DNA from: Bacteroidales bacterium
Lineage (GTDB): Bacteria > Bacteroidota > Bacteroidia > Bacteroidales > Muribaculaceae
Length of the DNA: 44,042 nt
Direction: 5' to 3'
NCBI GenBank assembly: GCA_014800385.1
Contig: JAAVGE010000058.1
Coordinates: 1 to 44,042, forward strand
Position numbers and translations under genes: made by a program. Shown piece by piece: positions 1 through 8,095 of this stretch; the first letter of the stretch is position 1; each line of letters begins with the position of its first letter. The notes under the pieces are model-generated. The model was given only the letters and a program-made list of their open reading frames with translations. It searched no databases and was not told the DNA's origin.

Positions 1-19
1 CAGTAGATTATCATGCATG

Positions 20-315
20 GCGGCTGCTCCGTGGAGCAGCCCTACAGGGGGGATGAAGTGGGTTTGCTGGTGAGATAATTTGGTTACAGTCAATGTATTA
101 CGTAATTCATGTCCTCGTTCTCCTGTTCTCCTGTCTGAAAAATATTGGCAATGCGGGCGGCTGCTCCGTGGAGCAGCCCTACAGGGCGGATGAAGTGGGT
201 TTGTGGGTGAGGTAATTTGCTTACTGCCAATATATTACGTAATTCTTATCCTCGTTCTCCTGTTCTCCTGTCTAAAAAATATTGGCAATGCGGGGGGCTG
301 CTCCGTGGAGTAGTT
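20..315. repeat. 137-base tandem repeat, about 2.2 copies
   Basis: Palindromic cores (GGCTGCTCC-GT-GGAGCAGCC) start at 22, 159 and 296, which gives a period of exactly 137 bases twice. The third copy is cut short and decays after the core. Between cores, both full units carry a similar spacer, including TTACGTAATTC and a doubled TCTCCTGT motif. A related unit, with the doubled TCTCCTGT motif followed by the core, lies at about 4745-4820. No convincing ORF crosses the array, and it lies downstream of the serpin gene. The function is unknown; it could be a repeat-expansion site or a set of RNA hairpins. Confidence 0.85.
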
Positions 316-367
316 ATATAACCTTGATAATCAGGGTTTTGGCTATCCAGGACAATTTTCGTGCATG

Positions 368-405
368 AAAAAAAGTGCGGCAACCCCGGTTAAGATTGCC
401 GCACT
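368..405 (-). terminator. Intrinsic terminator of the serpin gene
   Basis: On the minus strand a perfect 10-bp stem (AGTGCGGCAA / TTGCCGCACT, 12-base loop) is followed by a run of seven T. It starts about 45 bases after the serpin stop codon, the usual place for a Rho-independent terminator. It should separate the serpin transcript from the repeat array. Confidence 0.9.
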
Positions 406-448
406 GATCATTCCTAATATTTTACTTATTGGGTGACCGTCATAAATA

Positions 449-1729
449 TCAGATGTTTGAGACTACACCTGCCATCAGGATGACATCGGTAAAAGCGTAA
501 CGGATTATGTAAATGAAAGGACGGTTAAATTCAATTTTTGTATATCCCTTTGGGTGATCACCCCCATCAGTAGCCCATCCATCTGTAAGAACAGCAGCCT
601 CCGCACCCCTTTCATCCCATTTGAGAGATGTTTTTTGATGGATATTAACAGGGAGTGTGGGCAGTCCCATTTTGGATAAATTTACTTCTGATAAGTTAAC
701 CCCCATACCATTAATAATGTCACCGAGAGCAATAGCGTTTTTACTTTGATAAGCGGGTAGAGATAAGTCAACCCGAAGTTCTATTGCATTATTTTCAAGA
801 GCGTGACGGCGTTCCGGAGTAAGCAATGCAACCATCTCTGATACAGAAATGTCTTCTGATGGCAGGAAAAATTCAAAATGGCATCCAGAACCACATTGAT
901 TGATTTTTTGCAAATATTTAAAATGTTCATCAGAAGAATACCATAGACATTCTTCCTGATGCATCATATTAACATAAGTGTCACCTTTTGTTCCGTGGAA
1001 TATCTTAGAACAAGTTTCTCCGGGAAGGAAAGGATCAGTCCACTCTCCTTTGAAATAAACAGCATTGGCAGCCGTCAGTTCGGTTTTAATATAATTAGTC
1101 CAATCAAAAGGTAAAATGGATGGAATTAAACCATTAGTACTTTCAAATGCCCAATTATTAATTGACTGGACGGTGGAGGGATTAGAGTAGTCAACGGATT
1201 CAACAGAGCCTTTGAACACGTTTTTAATAACAGATGAGAATTCATCGGTTACATTATAACGATCTGAAACCCAGAATTTGTTGGAAATTTTCAGTGCTGT
1301 TCCCCAGCCTTCGTAGGAAAGGTAGTTCATCAATCTGTTATTCAGAGCATTGAGGGCTTCAATATCATCAACATAGAGGGCTTTCATAATTTCATCACGC
1401 GATTCTCCATCAGCAGCATTAGCAAGCATACTGAGGAAGATTGATGCACTGACAGGAGAACAGCAGAAATCACTTTCTGTCATTTCATTCGCTTTAACCA
1501 TCATGTCGTAACTGAAATGACTGAAATCAGCCAGGATCGCTTTCTCAGTGTCATTCCATTGATAGAATGAAAACACATCCCATTCAGGTTCATCAGGTTC
1601 TATATCCGGAGTTTCGATAGGTTCTTCAGGAGCAGTAGGTTCATCAATAACCGGCTCATCAGATGAGCACGCGGTCATCATTGCAGCAACAGCAAGTGAA
1701 ATAAAAAAATAGTGCTTTTTCATACTCAT
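449..1729 (-). CDS. Serpin-family lipoprotein, putative surface protease inhibitor
   Basis: Serpins trap serine or cysteine proteases by a one-time conformational change. A lipoprotein signal peptide ends at MMTAC, and the mature N-terminus is acidic (CSSDEP, then a Pro/Glu/Asp-rich linker to about residue 50). This resembles the Bacteroidota signal for surface export. The rest matches the serpin fold in length. The hinge of the reactive loop, ERGAEAAVLT (about 373-382), resembles the inhibitory consensus, and the C-terminus (FNRPFIYIIR, about 401-410) is the conserved serpin strand. Counting from the hinge puts P1 near a D-G-G stretch, but this is uncertain. The start may be M1 or M3. The gene is monocistronic, with its own terminator and a long upstream region holding the AGTACT array. 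Family sure; inhibitory activity and target inferred. Confidence 0.92.
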   Translation of the reverse strand: MSMKKHYFFISLAVAAMMTACSSDEPVIDEPTAPEEPIETPDIEPDEPEWDVFSFYQWNDTEKAILADFSHFSYDMMVKANEMTESDFCCSPVSASIFLSMLANAADGESRDEIMKALYVDDIEALNALNNRLMNYLSYEGWGTALKISNKFWVSDRYNVTDEFSSVIKNVFKGSVESVDYSNPSTVQSINNWAFESTNGLIPSILPFDWTNYIKTELTAANAVYFKGEWTDPFLPGETCSKIFHGTKGDTYVNMMHQEECLWYSSDEHFKYLQKINQCGSGCHFEFFLPSEDISVSEMVALLTPERRHALENNAIELRVDLSLPAYQSKNAIALGDIINGMGVNLSEVNLSKMGLPTLPVNIHQKTSLKWDERGAEAAVLTDGWATDGGDHPKGYTKIEFNRPFIYIIRYAFTDVILMAGVVSNI

Positions 1730-2195
1730 TTAAAATTTAAAATTATTTGTAAACATATATTATATCAGTTGTGATAAATTGGATAACGTATCCTCCTTCT
1801 AATGAGAACAGAAAATCTACGAAGTCCTCTTCATTATTATATGAAGCGAAGCAGAGTTCTTTGTTTGCAGCAAAGTTAAAACATTCAAATGTAAGTTTTA
1901 TCATAATTTAGTACTGAAATTAGTACTGATATGTTAAAATGTTACTTTCAGTACTAAATCAGTACTAAAATAGTTATAAAAACAGACTAATTAATATTGA
2001 AACGTACTGTTATTGTTGATGTGTTAATACACCAATATGTTATTGGAGGAATTGAAATTTGGTTGGTGACTAAAGACTATATTAGGAGATATATAACATA
2101 GGTTATTTACTCATGCGGGAACGCATGAACAATGTTTTACGTGCTCCTTATTATTTTTGAGGAGATTCAAACGAATAAAGAAAATATTGTCAAAT
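1730..2195. other. 466-base intergenic region upstream of the serpin gene
   Basis: AT-rich region with no credible ORF. It holds the AGTACT array (listed separately), a weak minus-strand -7-like box TATGTTTA (1750-1757) that could serve the serpin gene, and a hairpin at 2111-2128 (TCATGCG-GGAA-CGCATGA). The hairpin lies just beyond the 3' end of the TPR/HTH regulator gene, but has no T-run. Confidence 0.6.
1907..1970. promoter_or_regulatory. Array of four AGTACT sites arranged as an inverted repeat
   Basis: The six-base palindrome AGTACT occurs at 1910, 1922, 1950 and 1961, each within an extended motif close to TTAGTACTGA. The two left sites read TTAGTACTGA and the two right sites read its reverse complement, TCAGTACTAA, so the block folds as a long imperfect inverted repeat around a short AT-rich centre. 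Spacings of 11-12 bases within each pair fit roughly one helical turn. The array is about 180-240 bases upstream of the serpin start. The likely role is an operator or upstream activation site; the adjacent HTH regulator is an obvious but unproven candidate binder. Confidence 0.55.
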
Positions 2196-3869
2196 TTATA
2201 AGACCTTGATAAGAGCATCAACATCCTTGACATTGAAGTTGTCATTAAAGATCTTTTTACCTAAATTGTGACGGCGTGAGTGAACGGCTTGTTTTGAGCG
2301 ACCAAGAATCTTAGTGATAGAAGAAAGTGAAAGCCCATATTTAATCAATATGGCTATTTCAAGTTCAGAGCGGGATAGTTGTCCATCGGTCAGAATCTCC
2401 ATGTTTGATTTAAATCCTGGAGAAATTTCTAATATTATATTGAGTAACTGATCCCAGATTTTGTCTGCTTGAGGAATTTGTTTATTCTGATTAAGGATCT
2501 CCAATAATTCTATGGGAGTTGCTGCTTGCAGATTCTTGATATAATCCTGATTCTCTTGTTGTGATAGGATTTCTGCTTGTTTTAATAAACTTGCTTTAAT
2601 TGATGTTTTTTGCTCAATGTCAGTAGTGTCAGGTGTTTCTAACTCTTTGTATTTGGATAGTTTAGAGGTAAGAGAATGGATGGCTTTTTCGGCTTTAAGC
2701 AAGTTGAGTTTCTGCTGTTTGTTTTTTAGACGTAAAACTAATATGACTACCGCTAATATAAGCAATGCTATTACACCAAAAGCATACCATTTTATTAGAT
2801 TCTGAAATTTTTGCTCTGCTAAATCTCTTTCTCTTTTTTGGATTTCATAGTTAAACCTGGATGATTCAATAAATATCTTTTCAGAACCATTTTGATTTAA
2901 TGTATTTCTTGCATTTCTTACAAGTGCTGAAGCGTAATTATATATTGAATCTTTCGGTGTAAATGCGGATAATGAAGGATGCAACAACACCATATAGCCT
3001 CGTGATTTTGCATTTGAGGTTGGTGATTTAATTAATCTTGTGGCATAGAGATAGGCGGAATCCGGTTTTCCGGCAATCATATAAGTTTCAGCAGCAGTTG
3101 CAATTGCATTGTTTTTTGCTCTGCTTTCCACGTTATTCATATAGTGTGCGATCAGGATCATTGCAGAATCAGGTTGACCTTGGTGCAATTTTATTCTTGC
3201 CATATCCACATATTGTTCGGCTTCAAGTTTGGGGAAACTGTTTTGGGATAATGCTATAATCTTGTTGTGCATTTGGTACGCTTTATCATACCGTTTCCTA
3301 TAATAGTATATTTTGGCAAGATCCGTCATGTCATATATCAGGTTAAGCGAGTCACCTAATATTGAATCTAATCTGATAGAACGGTTAATATAATTTTCTG
3401 CTTCATCATAAAGATAGCAGGAGTAATAAACTCCCGAAATATTGGATAAGATTTTTGCCTCTAATGAAAGGTTTTCTGTTTTGGCTAATTCATTAAGTGA
3501 TAAATGATAATACTTCAATGCTTCCGGGTAATCACCAAGATCTGAGTAGACTCGTCCGGCATAGTAGAGGACTTCGGGATAGTTCACGGAGCGGCGGTTG
3601 TTCTCGGCGTAGTCGAGTACAGGTTTGATCAGGGAGTCGTTGCGGTGGACTATGAACAGTTTGTCCTCGGTTTTGATTTTCAGGAAGTGGTGCAGAAAGA
3701 GGTCGTGACCTGAGAGCGATTCCACCGGTATGCTGTCAATGATGGAGAGAGCACGGCGCGGCAAAGAGTCGGCAAGCAGTTCGGCTTGTCGGATTGCGGG
3801 GTCAGAGGCTGTGTGTCGGCAGCCGGTGAACAGTAGCAAGATGGCTAATATGATCAGGTAAATCCTCAT
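2196..3869 (-). CDS. Membrane-anchored TPR sensor with C-terminal HTH domain
   Basis: Predicted one-protein signal transducer. The N-terminus is a lipoprotein-like signal ending LLFTGC. Residues of about 25-330 are helical TPR-like repeats, for example ALKYYHLSLNEL and AENYINRSIRLD. A single membrane span follows (about 361-380, FGVIALLILAVVILVL), then a charged coiled coil, then a LuxR/sigma-type helix-turn-helix at the C-terminus (about 500-545, with LSLSSITKILGRSKQAVHSR). This layout is common in Bacteroidota TPR regulators, where the TPR part is thought to be periplasmic and the HTH cytoplasmic. The ligand and target genes are unknown. The neighbouring serpin gene lies downstream on the same strand but 466 bases away, so it is probably a separate transcript. 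A consensus promoter precedes this gene. Confidence 0.82.
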   Translation of the reverse strand: MRIYLIILAILLLFTGCRHTASDPAIRQAELLADSLPRRALSIIDSIPVESLSGHDLFLHHFLKIKTEDKLFIVHRNDSLIKPVLDYAENNRRSVNYPEVLYYAGRVYSDLGDYPEALKYYHLSLNELAKTENLSLEAKILSNISGVYYSCYLYDEAENYINRSIRLDSILGDSLNLIYDMTDLAKIYYYRKRYDKAYQMHNKIIALSQNSFPKLEAEQYVDMARIKLHQGQPDSAMILIAHYMNNVESRAKNNAIATAAETYMIAGKPDSAYLYATRLIKSPTSNAKSRGYMVLLHPSLSAFTPKDSIYNYASALVRNARNTLNQNGSEKIFIESSRFNYEIQKRERDLAEQKFQNLIKWYAFGVIALLILAVVILVLRLKNKQQKLNLLKAEKAIHSLTSKLSKYKELETPDTTDIEQKTSIKASLLKQAEILSQQENQDYIKNLQAATPIELLEILNQNKQIPQADKIWDQLLNIILEISPGFKSNMEILTDGQLSRSELEIAILIKYGLSLSSITKILGRSKQAVHSRRHNLGKKIFNDNFNVKDVDALIKVL

Positions 3870-3888
3870 TGTCAGTCCGTAGTTTCTG

Positions 3889-3919
3889 CAAATTTAGTTA
3901 TTATTTTGGATTATGCAAA
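3889..3919 (-). promoter_or_regulatory. Consensus Bacteroidota promoter of the TPR/HTH regulator
   Basis: On the minus strand TTTG (3919-3916), a 19-base spacer and TAAATTTG (3896-3889) match the Bacteroidota -33/-7 consensus exactly. The box ends about 20 bases before the ATG at 3869. Confidence 0.75.
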
Positions 3920-4260
3920 ATAAATTTAATTGCGGTTTTTGCAAATGATTTGATTTTGTTTGGAATGATGGTGGTTTTGTTTTGAATTGTAAATGGTGGT
4001 TTGGGTTTTTGGACAGGAGAACAGGAGATCACATGCAGGGTGTCAACGGCCTTATTTTCAGTTAAAATACAAACCTATGGGCGTCCTTGCCGGACGCCCA
4101 TGGGTTGTGGTAGCGGCTGCTCCGTGGAGCCGCCCTACGGGGTTGGTGTGACGGGTTGAGGGTTGATAATGGGTTGATTATCAAGATGGTGGCGGTTGCA
4201 CTGTGGAGCGGTCACCTGTTATGGGGAGATTATTCTGTTTGTGGATTTGATTGAGATTTT

Positions 4261-4545
4261 AAACACACGGATTTTTTAACTCGCTTCGCTTTGTTTCCAC
4301 TAATTTTTACGGATTTTCACGGATCTTTTTCGTAATCATACACACGGGTGACTTGCTGCGCTCGTATGCACGGATGGGAAAGATTTGCACGGATTTTGCC
4401 GTGAAAAATTCCGTGAAGATCCCTTTCAATTCGTGGTTGCGAGCGTAGCATCGCTATGAATCTGTGTGTATGCGGAATAAAAATCTGTGAAAATCCGTCA
4501 CAATCCGTGACTGTAAGCGACGCGATGCTAAAAATCTGTGTGTTT
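4261..4545. repeat. Inverted duplication rich in ACGGATTT motifs
   Basis: The left arm begins AAACACACGGATTTTT. The reverse complement of the right arm begins AAACACACAGATTTTT, and the arms stay alignable over roughly 120 bases through TACGGATTTTCAC / GACGGATTTTCAC and ATACACAC. The centre near 4388-4420 has more copies (GCACGGATTTTGCC, CCGTGAAAAATTCCGTG). The arms are diverged, so this is an old duplication or one tolerated as a structure. It contains no gene. Confidence 0.7.
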
Positions 4546-4881
4546 ATATTCCTTCAAAATTAATTTTTCTATTTTCCACGGGGTGATTCACTCGGCGTAC
4601 CTTTCGGCACGCCATTTTTGTGGGCACGCTGTCCGGGCACGCCTCCGCTTCGCTCCGGCGTACCCGGCTACTCATAGTCGGCGTCCGCCGGACGCCCAGG
4701 GGTTTGTGAAACGGGTTGATAATCAGGCGGTTGATGGCTTGCTTTTGTTTCTCCTGTTCTCCTGTTAAAAATATTTTGACAACGCGGGCGGCTGCTCCGT
4801 GGAGCAGCCCTACAGGGCTAACGAACCACACTCTGACAATGTTCTCCTGTCAAAAACTCTCCTGTCCTGAGGGGTGGGTGG

Positions 4882-6228
4882 TTATTCTTTATCGCCTTGC
4901 TGGAGCATGGGTGGGAGGTTTTTGGAGGCCTTGGCACCCATTCCTTTCAGTTTTTCGGCACGTGTGACGAGGTTGCCTGTGCCGGTGGAGAGTTTGTTGA
5001 GAGCCTTGGCGTAGGCATCGTGGGCGGTGTTGAGGGCTTTGTCAATCTTCTGGAGATCCTCGACGAAGGCAACGAATTTGTCGTACATCTTGCCGCTTTC
5101 TGTGGCTATGTCGATGATGTTGCGCGTGATTTTATCCTGACGCCACATCTGGGCTACCAGACTGAGGGTGGTAAGCAGATGGGTGGGGGAGAGGATGATG
5201 ACACGTCGGTCGAAAGCATACTGCCACAGGTCGTTATCTGTTTGCATAGCAGCGATATATGCGGGTTCGTTGGGGATGAACATCATCACGAAATCCGCTT
5301 TGCCGGTGTCCCCAATATAGTCCTGATAACGTTTCTCGGCAAGTTCCTTGATATGCTTTCTTACTGAGCGCACATGCTCCATACGCTGCTCCGCTTCCTC
5401 CTCGGGAGTGACTGCGTTGACCAGTCGGACAAAGGCTGTGAGCGACACTTTGGAGTCGATGATGACTTTTTTCCCATCGGGGTAGTTTATCACAACGTCG
5501 GGACGAAGGTTGCTCCCCTCCTCATTGGTTATGGTCTGCCCTTCCTGGCGTGTCATCTGTACCTGATAGTGCACATCTCGCTCCAATCCGGAACGCTCCA
5601 GAATCGATTCCAGAATCATCTCGCCCCAGTCGCCCTGTATCTTGGAGTTGCCACGCAGGGCAGTGGTCAGTTCACGTGCTTCTTTCCCTATTGACTGCTG
5701 CAGTTGGCGCAGTTCATCGATGCGTACACCTAAGGCCACACGCTCGCGTGCTTCAAGTGAGAAGTTTTCCGACAATGTCTTGTGAAAGTTTGCCAGATTC
5801 TGCTGCAGCGGGGTGAGTATCTCCTGCAGGCGTGACTCCTGCTGTGATTTGAACAGAGTGGTCTGTTGCGTCAGAATTTCGTTTGAGAGGTTCTTGAAAC
5901 GTAGTTCATTCTCCTTCAATATACGCTGCTGCTCGATTTCCGACAGGCGTATTCGTTCCTGCAGAACTTTGTTTTCGGCATCGGAATCGGCCAACTGGTC
6001 GCGCAGCGAGTTGTTTTCATCAGTGAGCCGTTTTATTGTAGCCGCGTTGTCAGTGGCATTGCGTTGCTGTTCATCCTGAGCCATGCGCAGACGCTCCTGC
6101 AGCACTTTGTTTTCCGACTCAGTGTCGGCAAACTGACGGGCTGTAAGGGACGATTTCTTATATAGAGTATTGATAAACAGAAGAGTGGCAATCAGTACGA
6201 TGCCAAGAATGATAAGTGCGATAGTCAT
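4882..6228 (-). CDS. rmuC: RmuC-family DNA recombination protein
   Basis: RmuC proteins limit recombination at inverted repeats and carry a PD-(D/E)XK-like nuclease fold. Seen here: an N-terminal membrane span (about 4-20), a long coiled coil to about residue 190, then the RmuC domain starting near GDWGEMILESILERSGL (199-215). The putative catalytic residues are in RPDVV (242-246) and IDSK (257-260). Length (448 residues) is normal. The coiled coil contains a repeated block, ENKVLQERLRMAQDEQQR and ENKVLQERIRLSEIEQQR, about 46 residues apart. It is the last gene of an apparent operon, 20 bases after the ClC gene. Family sure; the biochemical role is poorly known even in model species. Confidence 0.93.
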   Translation of the reverse strand: MTIALIILGIVLIATLLFINTLYKKSSLTARQFADTESENKVLQERLRMAQDEQQRNATDNAATIKRLTDENNSLRDQLADSDAENKVLQERIRLSEIEQQRILKENELRFKNLSNEILTQQTTLFKSQQESRLQEILTPLQQNLANFHKTLSENFSLEARERVALGVRIDELRQLQQSIGKEARELTTALRGNSKIQGDWGEMILESILERSGLERDVHYQVQMTRQEGQTITNEEGSNLRPDVVINYPDGKKVIIDSKVSLTAFVRLVNAVTPEEEAEQRMEHVRSVRKHIKELAEKRYQDYIGDTGKADFVMMFIPNEPAYIAAMQTDNDLWQYAFDRRVIILSPTHLLTTLSLVAQMWRQDKITRNIIDIATESGKMYDKFVAFVEDLQKIDKALNTAHDAYAKALNKLSTGTGNLVTRAEKLKGMGAKASKNLPPMLQQGDKE

Positions 6229-6248
6229 AAGGTTGAAGGTTTAGGAGA

Positions 6249-8066
6249 TCAATCGTCGGAATAATGACGGAGCACGCGGCGATAGGAGTTGAAGATTTTT
6301 GATTTTGACACGAATCCGACATATTTGCCGTTTTCCACCACAGGGAGGTTCCAGGCGCCGGTGTCGTCGAAGGTTTTCATGACGGCTTCCATCTGCTGAC
6401 CCACCTCGATTTTTGCAGGGGGCATACTCATGAACCGGCGTACGAACATCTTGCGGTAGAGGTCAGGGCGGAACATGATGTTGCGGATGTCATCAAGGAG
6501 AACTATGCCAAGGAGTGTGCCGTCGTTATCCACCACCGGAAACAGGTTGCGGTTGCTGCGGGAAATAACCTCGACCATCTGTTTCAGACTCATGTCGGGG
6601 TGAACGCTGATGAAATCCTGCTCGATGACGCTGTCCATCTTCAGGAGTGTCAGCACGGCTTTATCCTTGTGGTGGGTGAGCAGTTCACCTTTCTGCGCCA
6701 GACGCATGGTGTAGATGCTGTAAGGCTCGAAGAACTTGATTGTGCCGTAGGATATGGCCGACACAATAAGCAGCGGGAGGAACAGTTCGTAGCCTCCGGT
6801 CATTTCGGCCGTGAGGAAGATTGCCATCAGAGGGGCGTGCATGACCCCTGCCATGACCCCTGCCATACCCATCAGTGCGAAGTTTTTGGTTGACAACTGC
6901 ATGTCGAACCCCATGTAGTTATTGATGAGAAAGGCGAAGAAGAAGCCTGCCATGCACCCCACGTAGAGCGAGGGTGCGAACGTACCGCCCACACCTCCGG
7001 CACCGTTGGTGGCCGATGTGGCGAATCCTTTGAACAGGATAATGCATCCGATGAAGGTGAGTATGAAATGGTTGTTGGAAGCATCGGAGTAGAACAGCGA
7101 ACTGTCAACGATGGCTCCCGGATCGCTTCCCAAAAGATCGTTGATGGAGGCATATCCTTCACCGTAAAGGGGAGGGAAAAGGAAGATTAGAATGGCCAGT
7201 ATGACACCCCCTGACACGGTGCGTTGCCACTGCCGCTTGATAATCTTTCCGAAGAACCGTTCCATCATCATCATGACGCGCGTGAAATAGGCCGAGACAA
7301 GACCGCAGAACACGCCTAACAGTATCACGAACGGGATGCGCCCCATGGTGAATATGTCGCTCTGAACAAAGTGGAATTCAACGTCGTAGCCGGTGAAGAT
7401 GTAGGCTATGGTGGCGGCGGTGACAGAGGAGATGATAAGGGGCATCACCGACACTGTGGTCAGGTCAAGCATCAGCACCTCAAGCGTGAAAAGCATCCCC
7501 GCTATGGGGGCTTTGAAGATTCCGGCAATACCGGCGGCGGCTCCACATCCCACGAGTATCATCAGGATTCGGGGAGACATCTTGAAAAGTTGACCCAGAT
7601 TGGAGCCTATGGCTGCCCCAGTGGCCACGATAGGACCTTCGGCACCCACCGATCCGCCGAACCCTATGGTTACCGAACTTGCAACAACGGAGGTGTAGAT
7701 GTTATGAGGCTTGAGTCGCGATTTGTTCTGCGATATGGCATACAGAACGCGGGTCACACCGTGCGAGATGTTATCCTTGACCCAGAATTTCACGAAAATG
7801 GTGCAGAGCAGAATACCCACAACGGGATAAATCAGGTAGAGGTAGTTGGCTTCCGTGATGTTTATCCCCTTTGACAGGAGCGAGGATATGAAATGGATCA
7901 GGAATTTGAGAAGAAGAGCCATGAATCCTCCGAAAATACCTGTGAGCAGAGCCAGAACAATGACGAAGGTTTTCTCCTTGATGTGGCGTTCACGCCAAAG
8001 GAGAAATCTCAGCCAAAGGTCCTGCATACGGGTGGATTCTGTTGCGGAGGGAGCGGATTCAGGCAT
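6249..8066 (-). CDS. ClC-family chloride channel or transporter with CBS pair
   Basis: Inner-membrane anion transport protein. About ten or more hydrophobic segments span 30-445. The gating glutamate lies in GAEGP (E143), and GGVGGTFAPS (about 357-366) is the conserved GGxFxP motif. Y426 in EMTGGYELFLP matches the E. coli ClC anion-coordinating Tyr445. The first selectivity motif GSGIP is replaced by ISHGV. Two CBS domains follow (about 475-530 and 545-600), which in relatives bind adenine nucleotides. By ungapped alignment over AAAGIAGIFKAPIAGMLF, E. coli Glu203 (the internal proton glutamate) is V197 here, the residue found in ClC channels. The gene is 29 bases after tsaC and 20 before rmuC. 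Family sure; channel versus exchanger is open. Confidence 0.93.
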   Translation of the reverse strand: MPESAPSATESTRMQDLWLRFLLWRERHIKEKTFVIVLALLTGIFGGFMALLLKFLIHFISSLLSKGINITEANYLYLIYPVVGILLCTIFVKFWVKDNISHGVTRVLYAISQNKSRLKPHNIYTSVVASSVTIGFGGSVGAEGPIVATGAAIGSNLGQLFKMSPRILMILVGCGAAAGIAGIFKAPIAGMLFTLEVLMLDLTTVSVMPLIISSVTAATIAYIFTGYDVEFHFVQSDIFTMGRIPFVILLGVFCGLVSAYFTRVMMMMERFFGKIIKRQWQRTVSGGVILAILIFLFPPLYGEGYASINDLLGSDPGAIVDSSLFYSDASNNHFILTFIGCIILFKGFATSATNGAGGVGGTFAPSLYVGCMAGFFFAFLINNYMGFDMQLSTKNFALMGMAGVMAGVMHAPLMAIFLTAEMTGGYELFLPLLIVSAISYGTIKFFEPYSIYTMRLAQKGELLTHHKDKAVLTLLKMDSVIEQDFISVHPDMSLKQMVEVISRSNRNLFPVVDNDGTLLGIVLLDDIRNIMFRPDLYRKMFVRRFMSMPPAKIEVGQQMEAVMKTFDDTGAWNLPVVENGKYVGFVSKSKIFNSYRRVLRHYSDD

Positions 8067-8095
8067 ATTCTTGCGGTATTGGAGAGTTAATGATG

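Larger units (their letters stand above)
3870..4881. repeat. 1-kb gene-free repeat cluster
   Basis: Apart from the regulator promoter at its left end, this stretch holds repeats only. A hairpin with a 9-bp stem (TGGGCGTCC / GGACGCCCA) lies at 4078-4100. GGCTGCTCC palindromes lie at 4115-4134 (one arm mutated) and 4790-4809. A 285-base inverted duplication lies at 4261-4545. A GC-rich hairpin block lies at about 4575-4700, including CCGGGCACGCC / GGCGTACCCGG. TCTCCTGT motifs recur near 4012-4028, 4750 and 4840-4865. The short ORFs called here (4538-4768, 4544-4831, 4716-4967) lie inside these repeats and show no protein family signal, so I treat them as spurious. Confidence 0.75.

Noticed and set aside
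20-315. CRISPR array
   Set aside because: Only about 2.2 repeats, a 137-base period with spacers that resemble each other, and no cas genes.
4538-4967. Small ORFs of 76-95 codons on both strands
   Set aside because: They lie mostly in the repeat cluster, overlap each other on both strands and show no family signal.
4897-5367. Plus-strand ORF of 156 codons
   Set aside because: Shadow of rmuC on the opposite strand; the rmuC frame has clear conserved motifs.
7371-7874. Plus-strand ORF of 167 codons
   Set aside because: Antisense to the ClC gene, Gly/His-rich composition typical of a shadow frame.
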